Source: Echinococcus granulosus (taxonomy: Eukaryota; Platyhelminthes; Cestoda; Cyclophyllidea; Taeniidae). Taken from it: a DNA stretch of 64,000 nt. A program made the position numbers and the translations under genes. The notes under the pieces are model-generated. The model saw nothing but the letters and a program-made list of their open reading frames with translations, was not told where the DNA came from and did not search any database. Location: the NCBI RefSeq assembly GCF_000524195.1, contig NW_020170401.1, positions 506,705 through 570,704 on the forward strand, given 5' to 3'. Position 1 is the stretch's first letter. The number at the start of each line of letters is the position of its first letter. Shown here one piece after another: positions 1-14,800 of this stretch.

Positions 1-599
1 AAAACCCGATTGCTTCTTAACTATAATTCCAATTGCCATTTCGCAAGCTTGAGTGTTTAGGTGTTGCGACATGCGGTCACTTTTCACAGGAAATGTACAT
101 CTCTTCTATGTGTTAGAGAAAATGTCACCTCAAGTTATAAAATTCATCATTTTCACAGTCATCATATTCTAAAGGTCTATGTAGGTAATTTAAAAACGGC
201 ACTTTTAAATGGCCTTTATAATAAAGACTGACGAGACGTCTCAAACAAACTTTAGTCCGTCAAAGGTCGCGACCAAATTTTCCGAAGTCACTAAGACTTT
301 GACTTTTTGTCCATAAAAATTGACCGTTTCCTACGCTAAATACATTTTGTGGATAAAAAATGTTGACAATTCGCAAAGTGACTATAAATGCCGCAGAAAT
401 ATGAAAATCTCCAAATTTAAACTAACAGCATTAGGTAGAACGGACTTCGCTTAAGTAAATTTTGTGCCATTAGGTAATCTTTAAGTCCGCATTATTTTCC
501 CCAACCCATATTGTTTCATTAACTAAAAGCGGCATTACTTTATTACTAGAAGGGATAATATGCGTGAAAATTCCCGTCAAATGCACGAAGTACTTTCAC

Positions 600-950
600 A
601 CGTAAAATCTGGGAGTCCAAAAACAAATTCGCATCTTAACATACTAAAAAGTTGTTGGATTTTCTACCGCAAAGTCACTTTCAAGTACAGAAGCTGTAAA
701 ACNNNNNNNNNNNNNNNNNNNNNNNNNNNNNNNNNNNNNNNNNNNNNNNNNNNNNNNNNNNNNNNNNNNNNNNNNNNNNNNNNNNNNNNNNNNNNNNNNN
801 NNCTTTGTGAAAAGCGATGTGAAGGTGATGTATAAGGAGAATTTCGAATATGGGTGACTTTTGAGCGTATTTGGATTCCAACTTGGAGCCGTCCGTGAGG
901 GCAGAATTACTCAACCTTTCTCTCGTGGTTGCTTAGCCTAGTTTATAAAC
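600..950 (+). repeat. Dispersed repeat copy 1 (contains gap)
   Basis: Both sides of the N gap match 6046-6830. The left side shares the aaaatctg..gactcc..aaacaaat and tttctac..cagaagctgtaa blocks. The right side shares gatgtataaggagaat and an almost identical 90-base stretch ending in ctcaacctttctc. Confidence 0.7.
703..802. other. Scaffold gap (100 N)
   Basis: Exactly 100 N, the usual placeholder for a gap of unknown length. It sits inside a repeat copy whose partner at 6046-6830 suggests that more than 100 bases are missing. Confidence 0.97.
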
Positions 951-3900
951 TCACCGATATGACTGCCAAAAATGGCTGCGAGGGTTTACCAACTGACCTT
1001 TTGGAACACAGTTGCAGCCTTGATATTGAGGGCGCAAATCCTGAAAACTCTTTTAGCACTTGACCTAGTTGATAAAATCTGGAGGGATGCGGGAACAGAC
1101 GTTAGGGTTAACGGTATCCTGAAAATGCCTAATCCTACGTTCACTGGGTCATACAACCCGGGAGGGTGGGTACAAAGCCTTAAAGACCTCTTACAAGGAA
1201 CTATTATCTACGCAGGTAGTCAAACACCAATCATTAAGCTGATGTTTAACTTTCTTCACCGACCTATTTTTACTTTTAAAACTGTTTTATCTACCCCTAG
1301 GCACTGTTTATAACTCAATTTCTCCCAGCTTTCCATTTTACTGAGCATGTAGTCGTCCAATGCTGGTGCCATACAAATGTGATAACCATCACTTGGCGGA
1401 ATAGCATCAAGGGGGATAATGTGAGCCACAATCTTCCCCTTATCTCTCACTAAAGTGCAGATCTCCCTACGCATCAATTTTGCGCCATAAGATCATGCAT
1501 TGAGAGGGCGTTTTTCCTACCGATTCACTGGTTCGGGAGCCTCTTCGGTCCTCGGCGGTTGATTATCTCATAAGGCGCAGTTGCCTTTAGTTCATCGTAC
1601 ACGGAAACACAGTCGTTCGGAGGTAAAGCGGTAAAGCGGGTGGGGTGAGATGGGAGTGAATCACTTAAGTTTATGTTCGTTCAACGCTGCAATGCAAAAG
1701 CCACTTCTCATCCATCACAAGTCAGTGAGTCAGCAAGCATATTTATATCACACATATAAAAAGTAAAAAAAATCGGTAGACTTGAAGCTCACTGCCATTA
1801 GTTGACGCAAGGTATAAGTCTATTTCATTCCATTACCACCTTTTTGTTGGCGTCAATGTATAATGTCATCATCATTCACATCAGAAGTCCACGAACGTCT
1901 TATTCATTCATTCCTTGTTTGGAAGCGTCACCACCAGAACCACTCAAAGCGTTTAGGCCATCGGATTCTGTGGCTTCGGAATCTCCTCGAGGTTTGTTCG
2001 CAAAACAGAGAGACTTGAAACACATCCACCAGGTTCAGGTGATATATAATGGAATGTAGGTGGGCACGAAATCCTCAAAGAGTAGTGCAGATGGAGAGAA
2101 AGATTGCTTGACCGGCAGGCTGCACGCACACACACTCCTTCCACGACAGCCAACACAGCACAGTCTCTTTTTGGCCACCCAGAATATGCAAAAGAATTAC
2201 AGTCTCCATCTCAGGCATTTTTTGCTCGCTTTATCTCTAAATTTATTAATTTTTTAAAGAAAGGAGAATAAAGACATCACCTGCACAACGCAATATCCGA
2301 GGTCCCCGAAGCCCACTTGGTGGACATTCCACATAACATCTGGTCACACTGATCAAAGTGTACTCCTTGCCGTTTTTTTGAAGACTTTTTTGAAAAGATT
2401 TTGTCTTAAAGTACCATTGGAAGGTCTTAAAATGGGGTTGTTCTAGGGACCTTGTTAAAATACTTTTCGGCGGCAGTTGCGGTATTCAATTTAAATAAAA
2501 ATAAGATTTTGGCGCAGCTTAGAAGTGAAATAAACTGTGCCGGCGCTTAAACCGAATCCGCGAATGTACTTACAGGGGGAATAATTTTAGTGCCTGAAGT
2601 GGTAATAGGCCATAATGGTATGCAAAAAAAACTGCCGAAGGGACGGAGGCGAGCCCACGCCACTAACACCGGGAAATACTAATTGTGGAGGCAACTGGGT
2701 GATTCAAGCATATTTCGTTTTGGAGCTTAGCAACTAACTGGACTCGTAAATGATGACCTGTTCCTTATGTCTATTTTAGGGGAAATGAGATAGGCTTAGC
2801 ATTTTTGGCGTATACTACTTATTACATTTATGGCGGTTTTTGTAATCACTTTTTGATTTGTCAGATTCTACAAGTAGCCAACCCTAAAATTTATTCTCAA
2901 ACAACACGGGAAGCGTGAGGATCACTTTTAATGGTGTCCGCTGTCTACTTAAAGCGTTGTTTCAATATGAACTCGCCATACTGAGGGGAAGTTCAACTCT
3001 TATTGATGACACCGTCAGAATAAATGTACTTCCCTGCGTAGATTCAATTTTGGAAGTGTATAATAAATTCTAAGACAATATTCAACTGTAGACTTCCAGA
3101 AAAGAAGTTGATTTACAGAGTTCAAAAAGTCTTAACTTTTTTACTATTCAGAGTTCGGTCGTTCCGCTGTCATCGCATGAGTGGGTCGTTGTTCCCTAAG
3201 AAACTACCCCCCAACAAAATAACGCGTAGTTTGAAAATATCTTGAATTCAAATTCAGTGTGTAGAGACAGTGCGAAAGGAAAGGAGGACTTTGAAACGTG
3301 ACGTCCACGATGGCTGAACACGAGGGGAGACTGGATTTGCCTATTTGCAGTCTGTCATGCTGAAGTTTGAAGAAAAAAGTAGAACTTGGCATTATTTTTG
3401 ACTTAATGTCTCAAATGCGCTTAAAACCACGGTAATGTTAAGTACATGCAAAAATTATCTTTTGAACTAAATAAAGGAGGAGCAATTGCTTGTTACTTGT
3501 GTGACACAGTCACTGGTTATTTGACAGATGGCCCCCTTTAAATTTAAAATTACTCACTTATTCATGCTTGCTACGAAAAAAGGGACAGAAAAGGGCTCAT
3601 CTAGTAATTTTAATTTCGAACTGAGTTACTCATGACTCTTATGTGAAAATTACGCATGATCACTTATGAGCCGCAGCTATACTGAAATGCAAATCAGTAG
3701 TAGATGGGAGCCGATTATATAAACCATTATTTACAAATTTCTAATAGGCGCTTTTGTGAGCAAATGGTAAATATCGGTTCATCAAACTCGAGACTTTTCT
3801 TTCATAGGCAAAAAATGCGCAATATTAGGCAGGGAAGTTTTACAATAATTTAAATGAGGCAGTCTTGTCATATCATGAGAGAATCGTACGTGGGAAACAA

Positions 3901-4679
3901 AGTTAGTTTTTTTACCTGTCACATGGCATCATAAGACTCCCAAAACTCATTTTAAGTAGATTACCAGGTTTTTTTAAGTGGGGAAAGGTCAAGAATCAGG
4001 ACTAGTCTTCGAGTCACTGAAATAACAATTAGTAGTAGATTGGGAGCAACTTCAAGAACCCCTACCGTCTTCGAAGGTTCGCCAAATTTTTAAACAGAAA
4101 GAATAACTGACTAGCGTATTTTAATTAGCCTCTAGCCATCCCCGAAGCCGTAAAAATCTACAAGAATGCTGCATTGTTGGTGCACTGAAGGGCCGGAGAG
4201 GATATTGGCATGTTCTGTCACGTCGCAGGCCAGAATTGCAAACTGCAGAGTTTGAAGAGCCCACTGTGTTGAATTAGGTATTGAAACAAATATCAGTTCA
4301 TTGATAGGTACGTTTTTTGAGGACCGTGGGTTTTGAATGGGAACATGACATCCTTACGCATTCGTTAGCGGTTAAGTGGGATTGCTGAATCAGTAGGTGT
4401 CACTTCCAATTCAGGTCTTTACATTGCGTTTATTCATAGTATCGACTTCTTTGTTCGTTTTTATTTTTAAAATAAGATAATCTTTTTAAAATTGTATCAG
4501 GGCGTTTTTATCTTCTGGTGCAAGAAGCAGGCGTGGATGCTCTTGCAGCATTTTTGTCTGGCATTGCCTAAAGGAAAACTTGCCCACGTGGTGGGAATTT
4601 AACATCTCCATAAATTAGTACAAAAATTTAATTGCTCACTGACTAAAAAATCTCAGATTTTAAAATTTCCAGTGCAGGA

Positions 4680-5620
4680 AACCCAATAGAGGCGGGTTGA
4701 TGTCGTGGCACTCGATACTTCCCTATAGATGAAAGGAGACATACTATGGAGGCAGAATATGTACTGCCTATGTGTGGAAGACCTGGGGACCACTGGCGGG
4801 GGCTCAAGTAAGTGCTCGCGTCATAAAGATGAATAGCTGAACAAGCGATCAAAGTAGGGCATAAGGCTTCTCTCGTCTTTTGAGCGTCGTCTTCTGCGCT
4901 CCCCTTGGTCAACCTCCCGTGGCAGCCACCACAACGCATTCGGTGCTGTAGGGAAAAACACCTGCAAACCAACAGCGCCAATCGTTGAATTTGCGTGCAG
5001 TTGAGAAGACACCTGACCGCATCATCATTGACTCCACTTGGCAATTTTAAAGGTTCTGAAATTGGATCCTGGTTTGGAAGTTAATTGGGGATGGGGAGAA
5101 TGAGCAGACCTTCAAGTATCTCCATAGCTAGTCGTAAGGACACCGGCCTAAAAGCAGAGTCGCTTAGCAAGTGACGGGCTTTAAAATAGTTTCGTAGGAA
5201 TATAATCAAGCATCTGTTCCACCTCGCCATTCTCTTCTATTTTCAGCGCTACCCAGCCATATCTCTCTACCTGGGTTGTATCCACCTAACAGAGGGGTGA
5301 AGAAGTTGTCGGGTATTTACTTCACTGACACCTTTACGCAGTTACCGTGGACAGCTCTGTGGCGAACTTTTACAGATGGTTCGGGGCTAGTGTAGCTTTA
5401 ATTGTTAACAGCATTCCCGAAGATTACGAAACTGGGGCAAATGCCGTGGGAAGATGTCATTTCTGACCCTACTGTTGGAATTCGTTGCCTATTCTCCCAT
5501 CCACAGCATGTGTCCCTTCCTTGTCACATTAAAGTTTAACTTTTACTCCTGGAAATTGGGGTAGTTGTCCTTTAGGATCGGGTAGGCTTTCCCCTGCTAC
5601 CTACGTAAAGTCCCCAGACT
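4680..5620 (+). repeat. Dispersed repeat family R1, copy A
   Basis: Degenerate element also present at 37779-38610 (same strand) and 31780-32440 (opposite strand). Shared landmarks are tagctagtcgta, aaaagcagagtc, gcattcggtgctg-like and tgagcgtcgtcttc. No intact protein; the class is not recognised. Confidence 0.65.
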
Positions 5621-5971
5621 TCCCCGAAAGCGAAAGATTGTTATATTCCAAGGGAAAGTTTGATTCCTGAAAAATAAGAAGGCCTTTAAAGAACTTTTAA
5701 TCAGTAAATTTTTGAACTAGCAACACATGTAGGTTGAAAACCTCTATTTGAATTTTATGAGTCAAAGTAATTCGGTTAGTAAGTGAAGACATTGGACATC
5801 TTTTGTCAATTTTAGGCCACTTTACACTCCCCAAACTAACATTCAGCCTCTTTGGTAACTTTCGTCAACAACAGGAAAGGGATGCGTTTTAATTTCTTTT
5901 GCTATAACTTAGAAGAGAAGTGATTTTGCTATCCCTCTCTTTTTGTTTAATCCCCGCTTCCCCTCCACTTC

Positions 5972-5989
5972 CTCTCTCTCTCTCTCTCT
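5972..5989 (+). repeat. (CT)n microsatellite
   Basis: 18-base CT run at the start of the region leading into repeat copy 2. Confidence 0.95.
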
Positions 5990-6045
5990 GAACAATCTGG
6001 CGCCAACTTCTCCTTGCTGAATAAGTTAATTACGGATTTCCATGC

Positions 6046-6830
6046 TCAAAATCTGTGACTCCTGAAAAACAAATTTCCATTTTAAAACAACGGAAAAATA
6101 GTTTATTTTTCTACTGCGAGGCCGCTTTCAAAAGCAGAAGCTGTAACATCTTCGTAACTCTAAGTGTTTGACCTCAAAACCCACGATTTTCAGCTTTTGG
6201 AAAAATAACCCAGCAACTGCTTAAACTCATTTAGTTGTAGTAGGCTCGGTGGGCTTCAGTCTTCCCCTCCCGCCTTCATTATTCTTGCAAAGAGCAGATG
6301 AGTTAGACGGGGACATGCTTTACTGGGTAAGACTGAATGGGGATCGGGGGAGACGTGTTAGAGTCACGTCTCCTACTAAGGGGTCGACGACGTCGGAACC
6401 GTCACGAGGATCGTGTCTACTGTTCATCCCCCAAAATACCTTCACTACCTAGCCAAAGGTGGCTTCTTTTGTACCCTACTTAGGAAGGAACATCGCCTAG
6501 GCAGACATCAGCATGCATGACAACCGTCCTGATGAATAATTGACAGCCTCGTGTGAGTTGAGGTGGCCACCTTACTCAGCTCAAGGATTGGACATACAAA
6601 AAAGCAGTAATTTGTGCATTACTCATAGCTGTTTTTTGCTCTCCTACTGTTTGTTGCACAGAATGTGAAGGGTGGAAGAAAGGTGGTAGAAAGGCGATCT
6701 GAAGGTGATGTATAAGGAGAATTTTGAATATGGGTGACCTTTGAGCGTATTTGCATTCCAACTTTGAGCCATCCGAGAGGCAGAACTACTCAACCTTTCT
6801 CGCTTGGTTGCACAGACAGATGACCAGTAG
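6046..6830 (+). repeat. Dispersed repeat copy 2
   Basis: Direct copy of the repeat at 600-950, with about 560 bases between the blocks that flank the N gap in the first copy. No coding capacity recognised. Confidence 0.65.
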
Positions 6831-8647
6831 GCGTAACGAAGGAAAAAAGTCACTGAAAAATATGACCTTCTGCCTTTATTTTTAGGTATAACCGAGTAGC
6901 CTAGGTAGTGGCATTTAAATTGGTGCTGTAGGAATGATGTGTCGTTTTGACGGCAGAAATAAGAAAGAAATGTCCCATGAAAAACCGAAATATTCAGTTA
7001 GCTTCCCAAAAAGTAGATTTATGGCTATAGAAGTCAAAGCTATGAGTCGACGTTCTCCAATTTGGTCATTTCCAATCCCATTATTTAAACACTTCTGTCG
7101 CCCATTCTGACAGACCTTCCAAGAGTGCTTCATTTGTGGTGACAAAAAAATGATGAGCAGAGGTGGCGGCTAATGTCATGACCGCAAGAAGGTTACTTAA
7201 TAAATAATTAGTGGGCGTCTAACTTTGTTTATGTGCCACTAGGCAACTAACTGCGGCGCATCGGTACAAAAAATTCTCAGCCACTGTTTCTCTCACTAAA
7301 TTGTGAGTTAACTTTTAAAAGGAATTTAATTCAAACATGTACGGTGCCATTTTCCTTTCCTTGAGCTGACGGGCGACTATTTTTGTCCTGCATGGGAGGA
7401 GGTGGAGGAGGAGGGGACTTCAACTGAATTAGAGCCTGGATTAACGTGATGCAAATGACTACCCTAAAAGCGCACCATTTTCTCTCCTCTGAAAGTAAGC
7501 GCTATTGGGTTTGTCTGGAGTTAGAGAATTAGAGGGGAAACCTATCAAACAGCATCACACCCACAACATGAGGAAGGTGCCGAGACGCACAACAAAGGCC
7601 ATATTTTTAAAAGGCCCATATAATTTTGTCCAAAGTTAACAACTGTATGGGACCAGTGTCGATTTCAGGTAGTCAAAATTGGAATTTTAGCCCCAAACAC
7701 TTAAGGACTTCTCCCAGAACTCTTTTCACTTGAGGAAGTGCACGATCGCAGTTAGATTCTTTAATCATTAAAATATTAAGGCATTAAAAACTCATGCATT
7801 AGAATTTGTTCTTAACTGTATTCATTTTTTATTGATATTTGTTAAAAACCTCTCATTCCTTTCCAAATGTAAAATTTCAACGAGAACTCAAGAATGATGA
7901 AACATTCGTGATTGACAACTTTGATATAGAAATATTCTGATTCTGAAATTTTATACTTTCTCTGGATTAGTTAGAATCATCTACTGCGCGACAATTTGTT
8001 CCCTTTTGTTCTTTTTAATAAACACTAGAAATAAGTGTTGTCATTTGGGTCATTAGGAGGTAGTGGATGATTTGATCACGAATAAAAATCCTTGTCTATT
8101 TTTAGTCAAAAACGTTTTTCGACTGAAGCACTTAGTTTAAAAGTATATAGCTGTGATCGTGACACCTGGAGACAAATTTATTTTAGTGCTTGATATTAGT
8201 ATCTTGAGGTGAATATGGTTTGGACATTTTTCCCCTCCTGGAAAGGATAAAATAAGATATATGCGTGATTCGGACTTCCTTCAGCTAAAATTCATCAAAC
8301 AAACCAAAAATCACCAAACAAGTTTGCCGACCTTTTATTTTTTGATGAAATTCCTTGACCCACTCTCCCACTAAGTGCTTTTTTGTTACCACAATGGCTA
8401 CATCATCCTACTTGTTAATAAGTGAGTAGCATAGGAGTGGTATGGTTCGAGATTATTAATTTGACATTTGGGGGAGAAATAACTAATAAAGATTGTACAT
8501 TTCAATAGCGCTGCTTTAGAAACCCTTGAAGGGAAACCACACACTTTTTTAATAAAAAACCGAAAAATTTCTTACATAAACTTAGCATTCTTAAACATCC
8601 AACTTTATCACCAACAAATATAGTTAAAATTCCTTTTTTTTCTTTAG

Positions 8648-8810
8648 ATATGGTGATATGGTGCCCTCAACAATAATGGGAAAGGTGGTGGGAGGAATCT
8701 GCTCCCTCTCGGGGGTTCTCGTCATTGCACTTCCTGTTCCAGTCATTGTCTCAAATTTTAATCGTATCTACCAGCAGAACCAGCGTTCGGATAAGAGGAA
8801 GACTCAAAAG
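8648..8810 (+). CDS. Shal: Kv4 exon: pore end, S6 and PVPV gate
   Basis: The exon follows a T-rich acceptor ending in ag at 8646-8647 and stops before the donor gtgagg at 8811. It starts in phase 2, so one base completes the filter glycine codon. The 54 full codons begin [12 protein letters not shown], continue through the S6 helix ([20 protein letters not shown]) and end in DKRKTQK. S6 lines the inner pore, and PVPV is the bend used by the activation gate. This block is the most conserved coding stretch in the window. Reading on into the intron gives only a short meaningless tail before a stop. Confidence 0.93.
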
Positions 8811-11800
8811 GTGAGGATATTTCCAAAACAGAAAAATCACTGAGTTTAGGTCCGACAACAAGCTATCAAAGTCCTTTTCAGGCCCTTTTAAAAAGGAAAG
8901 AAATAAAATGAGTTGGAGATGGGAATAACTAGATTTATTTCACGTGATCAACAATTTTCTTCAGTATTCTTTATTGTGCTGTAGAGGTTTTCTTACATTT
9001 TAAAGTATCTGCCGAAAGGTGGATTGACTCCGGATGATCTGATTCAAGCACGAACTCGATGCGGTTGTTGACAAATTTGGAGAAAACGCGGTGCTGGGTA
9101 GCGCAAAGTACCTTATCATATCTTTCAGAGAGATCCAGGCTTGTAAGGAGTGTGTGCACTTGATGGATTGCAAATGAAACTGTCCACTGATAATTTCTTA
9201 TGAAAGTTCAAACAGCAATTTCCGCGAATATTCATACACTCGTGTATGAGAAAGAAAAATTTATGGCGATTTAATCGGTAGGAAGAGAATCCCGTCGTTT
9301 GTGTGGTTACACATTCTACAAGACCTTATATCGGCTAAAAGCTTATCCGCGGGAAACTTCCGTGCTTGCGGAGGAAGGAAGGGAGGGAGTGAGGGAGGTA
9401 GATAGTGTCCCACTGCCTTCACATCCTCCGTATTTTCGTAAGAAGTTTTGAAATAAGCCACTCCTATTTAACGGATGGCTTTATTCTTTCGTAATTGGTC
9501 CCAATCCCATCTTTAGTGTAACTTGGGTGATGAGTAGCTATGATAAAAGCGAAATGAGAAGCAACACCTCTAAAACTATATTGGATCACTGGACATTTAG
9601 CCCTTCATCCCTTCTAATGTTTCTACTTATCTTTTTCCCCATTCTTCTTGTTAATTTATCCAGTGATAGGACAGAGACAAAAATAAGCAGACTTGCTCTC
9701 CATTTTTGCTCTCTATTTCACCCTCCAGATGACAGGTAATCTGATACTGCGTAATTTGCAACACGCATCTTAGTTGTCATCGTTGACAATTTAAAAGAGG
9801 TAGTTAACTTGGAATTTCTTTTTGAATTGAGTTGGACTTCTGCCTACAAAATGAGCAACATTTGTTGTCAATTGTCCAGTTCTTCTGATTCCAGTGATAT
9901 CACCTCATTATTTCTTCCAAAGTTGGCAATTTCACATTAAAAATGGGTCGTCAGTAGACCTTAAGAACTTACCCATCACAACAGATGAACGTTTTGACTC
10001 CGGTCGTTTAGCCACCTACAACAGATGGGTTGGGTAATAGCATGGTGGTGTTCCACCAACGAGGATCCACTGGTCGCTGCAAGGAAGGTTTGCCTGAGAT
10101 AAATCCATACTGCAACCTCATTCTATCTCAAAACGCACACAAACAATAAACTTCCTGCACCAACACCTTTACAAGCGACAACACTTTTGTTGAAGGCCAG
10201 TTAGAGGCAAAAATTCTGCACCTCACTATTTTTATATGATTCGTTCCTTCTTCAGGAAAGGTAAAAAGCTCTGTGGCTAATTCATGCGGTTTTGTGGCAG
10301 CGGTGAACCCCACCTTATAAGTACAAAATAACAAAATAAGGACTTCTCTAACTTTTTCCCCCCTCCCAAATGCTCTGTTCTCCTCCAATGACAATGTATA
10401 ATAACGCAAAAAAAGCTGCGTTACAAATCTGCTGATCGGAAACGAACCCTTACTTTTCCTTCGCATTTCTTTTGCGCAAACAGTCTAAAAATCTAGAGCT
10501 GTAAACATTGGCGGAGTTAAGTGTGCAACTGGAAATGAAGCCCCTTGGAAAGGTTTTACAGCAGTGACAAGCAGTCAATTAAATGACTATGTATGGGGAA
10601 AATAGAATTTATCCATTTAAATAACTTGGCGTGTATTCCCTCTATCAACATACCTAGCATTATCTATTCCTCCCTCAAAACTATCAAGCGCTTGAAGAAA
10701 GTAGGCATGATTTTTGGCGTACAGGCTGTAACAACTTGTGAAATGTCATTGTTGACAAGCCTCCATTGCAAAGCACAAAAAGCCTCAGTCTACTACTCCT
10801 ATTAATTATTCCCTCTACCATCCTCCTGTTCCTTTAAAATCCTCATATTAATGAACATCGGTTGAACCTGTTGAATGGCATTGAAGATCTTCTGCTAAAC
10901 AAACCTATTTGAATCCTACTGTATTGATGAAACAGAAGGCAGCGCTCCATCTAACAAGCCCTTGACAATTGTTTTAGTTTACTATACAAAATTAGGCAAA
11001 ATTGTTTAATGAATTTGTATTAATATCCCCAATTAGTGAATGGCACATCCATTAAATGAATGGAGGGAAACGCCTGATGGGTTATAACTAATTCCGATTT
11101 TGCAACTACAAAATTTCCTACAAAGTCTCTGTGATGCTCTTTTCCACTCACCCCTGCACGGTTGCTATAATTCCCAACCTTTCATCTATTTCGGTAACTT
11201 CCTATAGCGAAGTTACCGGAGTGGACGTTTACATTGATACCGCATTTTACTATTAGATGTGAGCAAAAAAGAGAGTGCAGATTTCTACAAAGTGTGACCA
11301 CTTCGGGGGAGTTATCTCCATCAGATTAGGTGCTCAGAGAAATCCAGTTTGAGTGACGACTTTTACCTGCAAGCCAAAAGTTGACCACTCCTTCTTTGGA
11401 CTTATTTTAAGCAAAAAAGTTAATAAAACACCTCGCATAAAATTTAAGTGCCTATTTCGATTACTCACAGACTGATCGACACCTTCCCTGATTTTTTCGT
11501 ACGAAGTACGTAGAAAGGCAATTTGAAATGAAGATCTTTAAAAGGTCAGTCATTTAAGCCGACGGTTTTTTAGCCTGAACTAACGAAATCAGAACCACCT
11601 ATTCAGTTTCATTTAGAAGAATTTTGAACATTTTATGGTAAAAAACACATAGATTTGTCCTACTTTTGGTTAAAATGTAAGTCGTGAATCCTGCTTTTTG
11701 CACTAATTTGTTTCACAACAAATTGTACTTGTCATTTAAGCCGTAAATTATGTCAGCATATAAAATAAAGCCAAACAATGTAAGAACATTCTGAAGCCCG

Positions 11801-14800
11801 GAGTCTAATTTAGGCAAAAATGATGAAAATTTTTTGATCGTAATTTTGTAAATAAGTGGGAAGTTTTCTTGTAGATTTACGACACTAATTCGAATTATCT
11901 TAAAGGCCTCATTACATAGGTGTCAAAAGGCTGGAAGACCACTAGCTTAGTTGACGTAAGGAGAGTCCCGTATCAGCAACGTAGAAGATGGGGGAGCACT
12001 TGAGTAAAGGAATTGAGAAAGGTGCCATCTCATTTATTCCTCGTCTTCCGCATTAGCCCGATAATATGCCTTCGAGCAATGATCGTCGCCTTTTCTTGAC
12101 ACTGGCATTTGACAGTCACATTCAACACCAAATATGACAACCGAGTTTATCCTCAAGCGTCTATAAGTCACGGAGATCTGGCAATAGCCTCATTGCCAAC
12201 AGCTGAATGGTCCAATGACCAGAACGGAGGTCGATCCTTAGGAAACAGAAAAAAAACTTGCGTGGCATCCTGTAGCCGAGGTAATAGTAGCACTCCCACT
12301 TGCCAATAACTCCAATCCTACCATTTCTTCATTGTGACTCCCCACTTCTGCCTGGATATATAGGTGAAGAATATCATAAAGTTTGCAGGAGTTACCCGCG
12401 TCTCTACTTAGCCCACCAATTGGAATTCGAAAGCATGGTGGGCTGCTCAACTCATTAGGTGGCACACGCCCTGTAAGACAGTGGAGTTTGCATTTAGGCA
12501 AAATCCAGCTTGCCTCATTGCCAGACTACCTCCCGTGAAATGTGTCTAGACTAATATTTTAAAGGAACTGAAATACTCCGTAGATTAGTTAAATTTTAAA
12601 AGAAAAAAAATATTGATGCTGAGGGGGGTTGTACAAATATGAATGCCTTTTTTGGGGAATAGAGAATCTGGGAACGGGCCAGATGTAGAACCCAGAAGTG
12701 AACAACAAGTCGGCGGTTTTGAAGCCTGCTTCCTATCACCTCTCAGTGTCTAAAGTTTGGCACTTATTTCCTTGAATTTCACTGCTTTTAATACTCACTT
12801 TATGTAAGCGCCAACAGTTTGCTTAATCATCATTTTCAAGTAAAGTGGATGAACTCCTTGATCTTAATGCATCATTGAGAGACGGTGGATTGTACCCCTT
12901 AATCCAATCCTGGTTGGTGTGCCCTGCTACTTCGCCTTCGTCGGATGCTCACTGACACTGTGTACCTTTGGGACTGAGTCAAACCATTAGTTGTAACCAA
13001 CATTTGATAAGGGGCGATTATGTTAACAGAACGTATAGCCTGCTCGGTGCGTTGAATTTTATGATCGCCGTGATGGAGGTTAGGACCATCGGCCTGCCTT
13101 GAAGTGCTTGGATCATTTAAGCACTTTCCTCCGGATCGGCAGAGCATCTCATCCCCTTATCACGGTGCTATCAAAAGCAAACTCATTGCCACTCTCCGTT
13201 TAATGCCTCTCCTGTTACTCTTGCTTACTGTCTTGAGTACCGATGATTGAAGTTGTCACTCCAGTGGACGACGGCAGGTAGTAAATTGCCACCCTTGTCA
13301 CTTACCACTGTTCCATCACTAGGAGTCTTTTAAATGAGCAGTTTGGGTTCGATCTGAACGGCTCTTGTAATGCCACAAGGCAGTATTTTATGCGCTTTAT
13401 TAAAGGAGAAACGCGTGGAACCCGATGAAACTCGAATCCCAATTAGCTATTACGTCCTATCACAGGAGGCATCTAAGAGTGTTTTCTTATGCCCACGACG
13501 AAAAATGAATACTTTTTATGCAATTAGGGTTAACAGATATATTCCTCAGAATTCATTTTCTTGCCTGTGTTAAAATAAAGTTTGGCTCTCAATTAGGCCC
13601 TGAAATGTGCACTTACGGAATGCATTCATCCTCAAATGTGAATGCCTTGTATTGTGTGAATAGAAGAAGAGCATCTACAATGAACGACTCAGACAAGCGC
13701 CTTAGTAAAAAAGTGTGGCATAATTTTGTCCGTGGACAAAAAAGTGACTTTTCTCCATCCCATTTACTAATATTTTATCTTGCCTTTGAATTCCACACAT
13801 CAAAGATCTGTTGAACTCATCGGGTGTGGTTCGAGCATGTCCGCTTTGAAGTCGGCTTCAAGGACGCAGAAGCCAGTTTTTCACCCACCTGGAAGAGTGT
13901 GCCGTCCAGAAGTGCTTTTAGCGAGTCTATCCTGAAGACGAATCACCACTTGAAAATTACGTGATCCTTTGACACGAGACACAACTCTAGGCTATCGTGT
14001 CAAGAACCGCAATTAGCAATTTACAATTTGAGTGAGGAATCAACCCTCACTCTTACATCTCTATCAACTGGAGGTGGCGAGTCGTGGGAGCCAGGTGAAC
14101 GGCGCCTCAAACCATAAATAGACCACCGTTTTCGCTCAGCTGGTTCTTCTGCTGCTGAGTCGTCGCAGATACCCTTCTGCCCAGGTTACAACCTGACCAA
14201 TGCGTCTTAGGTTTGGCATTGCCAAGGTAGATGCAATGCATTAGTCTTAAAGAAACACGTTCCACGGCATACACAATGGTTTAAATCACTTGAGAACTGA
14301 AAGTACCCATTTGGAAGCATTGCCAGTTACAATATATATGCGTGAAACACATTCATATAAAAAATCAGTTACTTTTATTAGTATCTAAACTAGACCATAG
14401 GGAAATGAGTAGTTAAGCGCACTGAGAGTTGTCCCTTCTTACATTATAGAAGGCACGCCTAGCAAGAGTAAATCAGGCCAAATCGGTGGCTCGTCACTCT
14501 TACCTGCACTCACCATGCCAGTCTACCGATTCCGTGAACGCGGTCACAGCGCTGTCTGGCAATCCTCTTGTCATTCGATTTATGAAGAGCCTCGCCAGCC
14601 TGCCCCTACCTTCACCTACAGAAGTGAGCGAAAAGGAGCCATGTCATACGAAATTGGAGGAGGATTCGTTGTCGACAACGTCGCCATCAACAATCGCGAC
14701 GCCCCCACCGACGATGATCAACTATCACCGAGCCGTCACTGCGGCTGTCAACTATATTCGACACATTTCGACTGATGAGGAGACTCAAATGCTTCTTGTA

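Larger units (their letters stand above)
1..8647. other. Upstream intron of Kv4 / non-coding with repeats
   Basis: No exon recognised. The upstream coding part of Kv4 is usually a large block in other animals and would be obvious; it is not here, so this stretch is probably one long intron. It holds the 600-950/6046-6830 repeat pair, repeat R1 copy A and one gap. All open frames are short and unlike proteins. Confidence 0.6.

Noticed and set aside
13340..13370. gggttcgat-like box resembling a tRNA T-loop
   Set aside because: No cloverleaf partner stems around it; no tRNA, rRNA or CRISPR array seen anywhere in the window.
14515..14775. 86-codon + strand frame starting [10 protein letters not shown]
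   Set aside because: Shadow of the Kv4 tail exon in another frame; the KARLAR frame has homology and matching phases.
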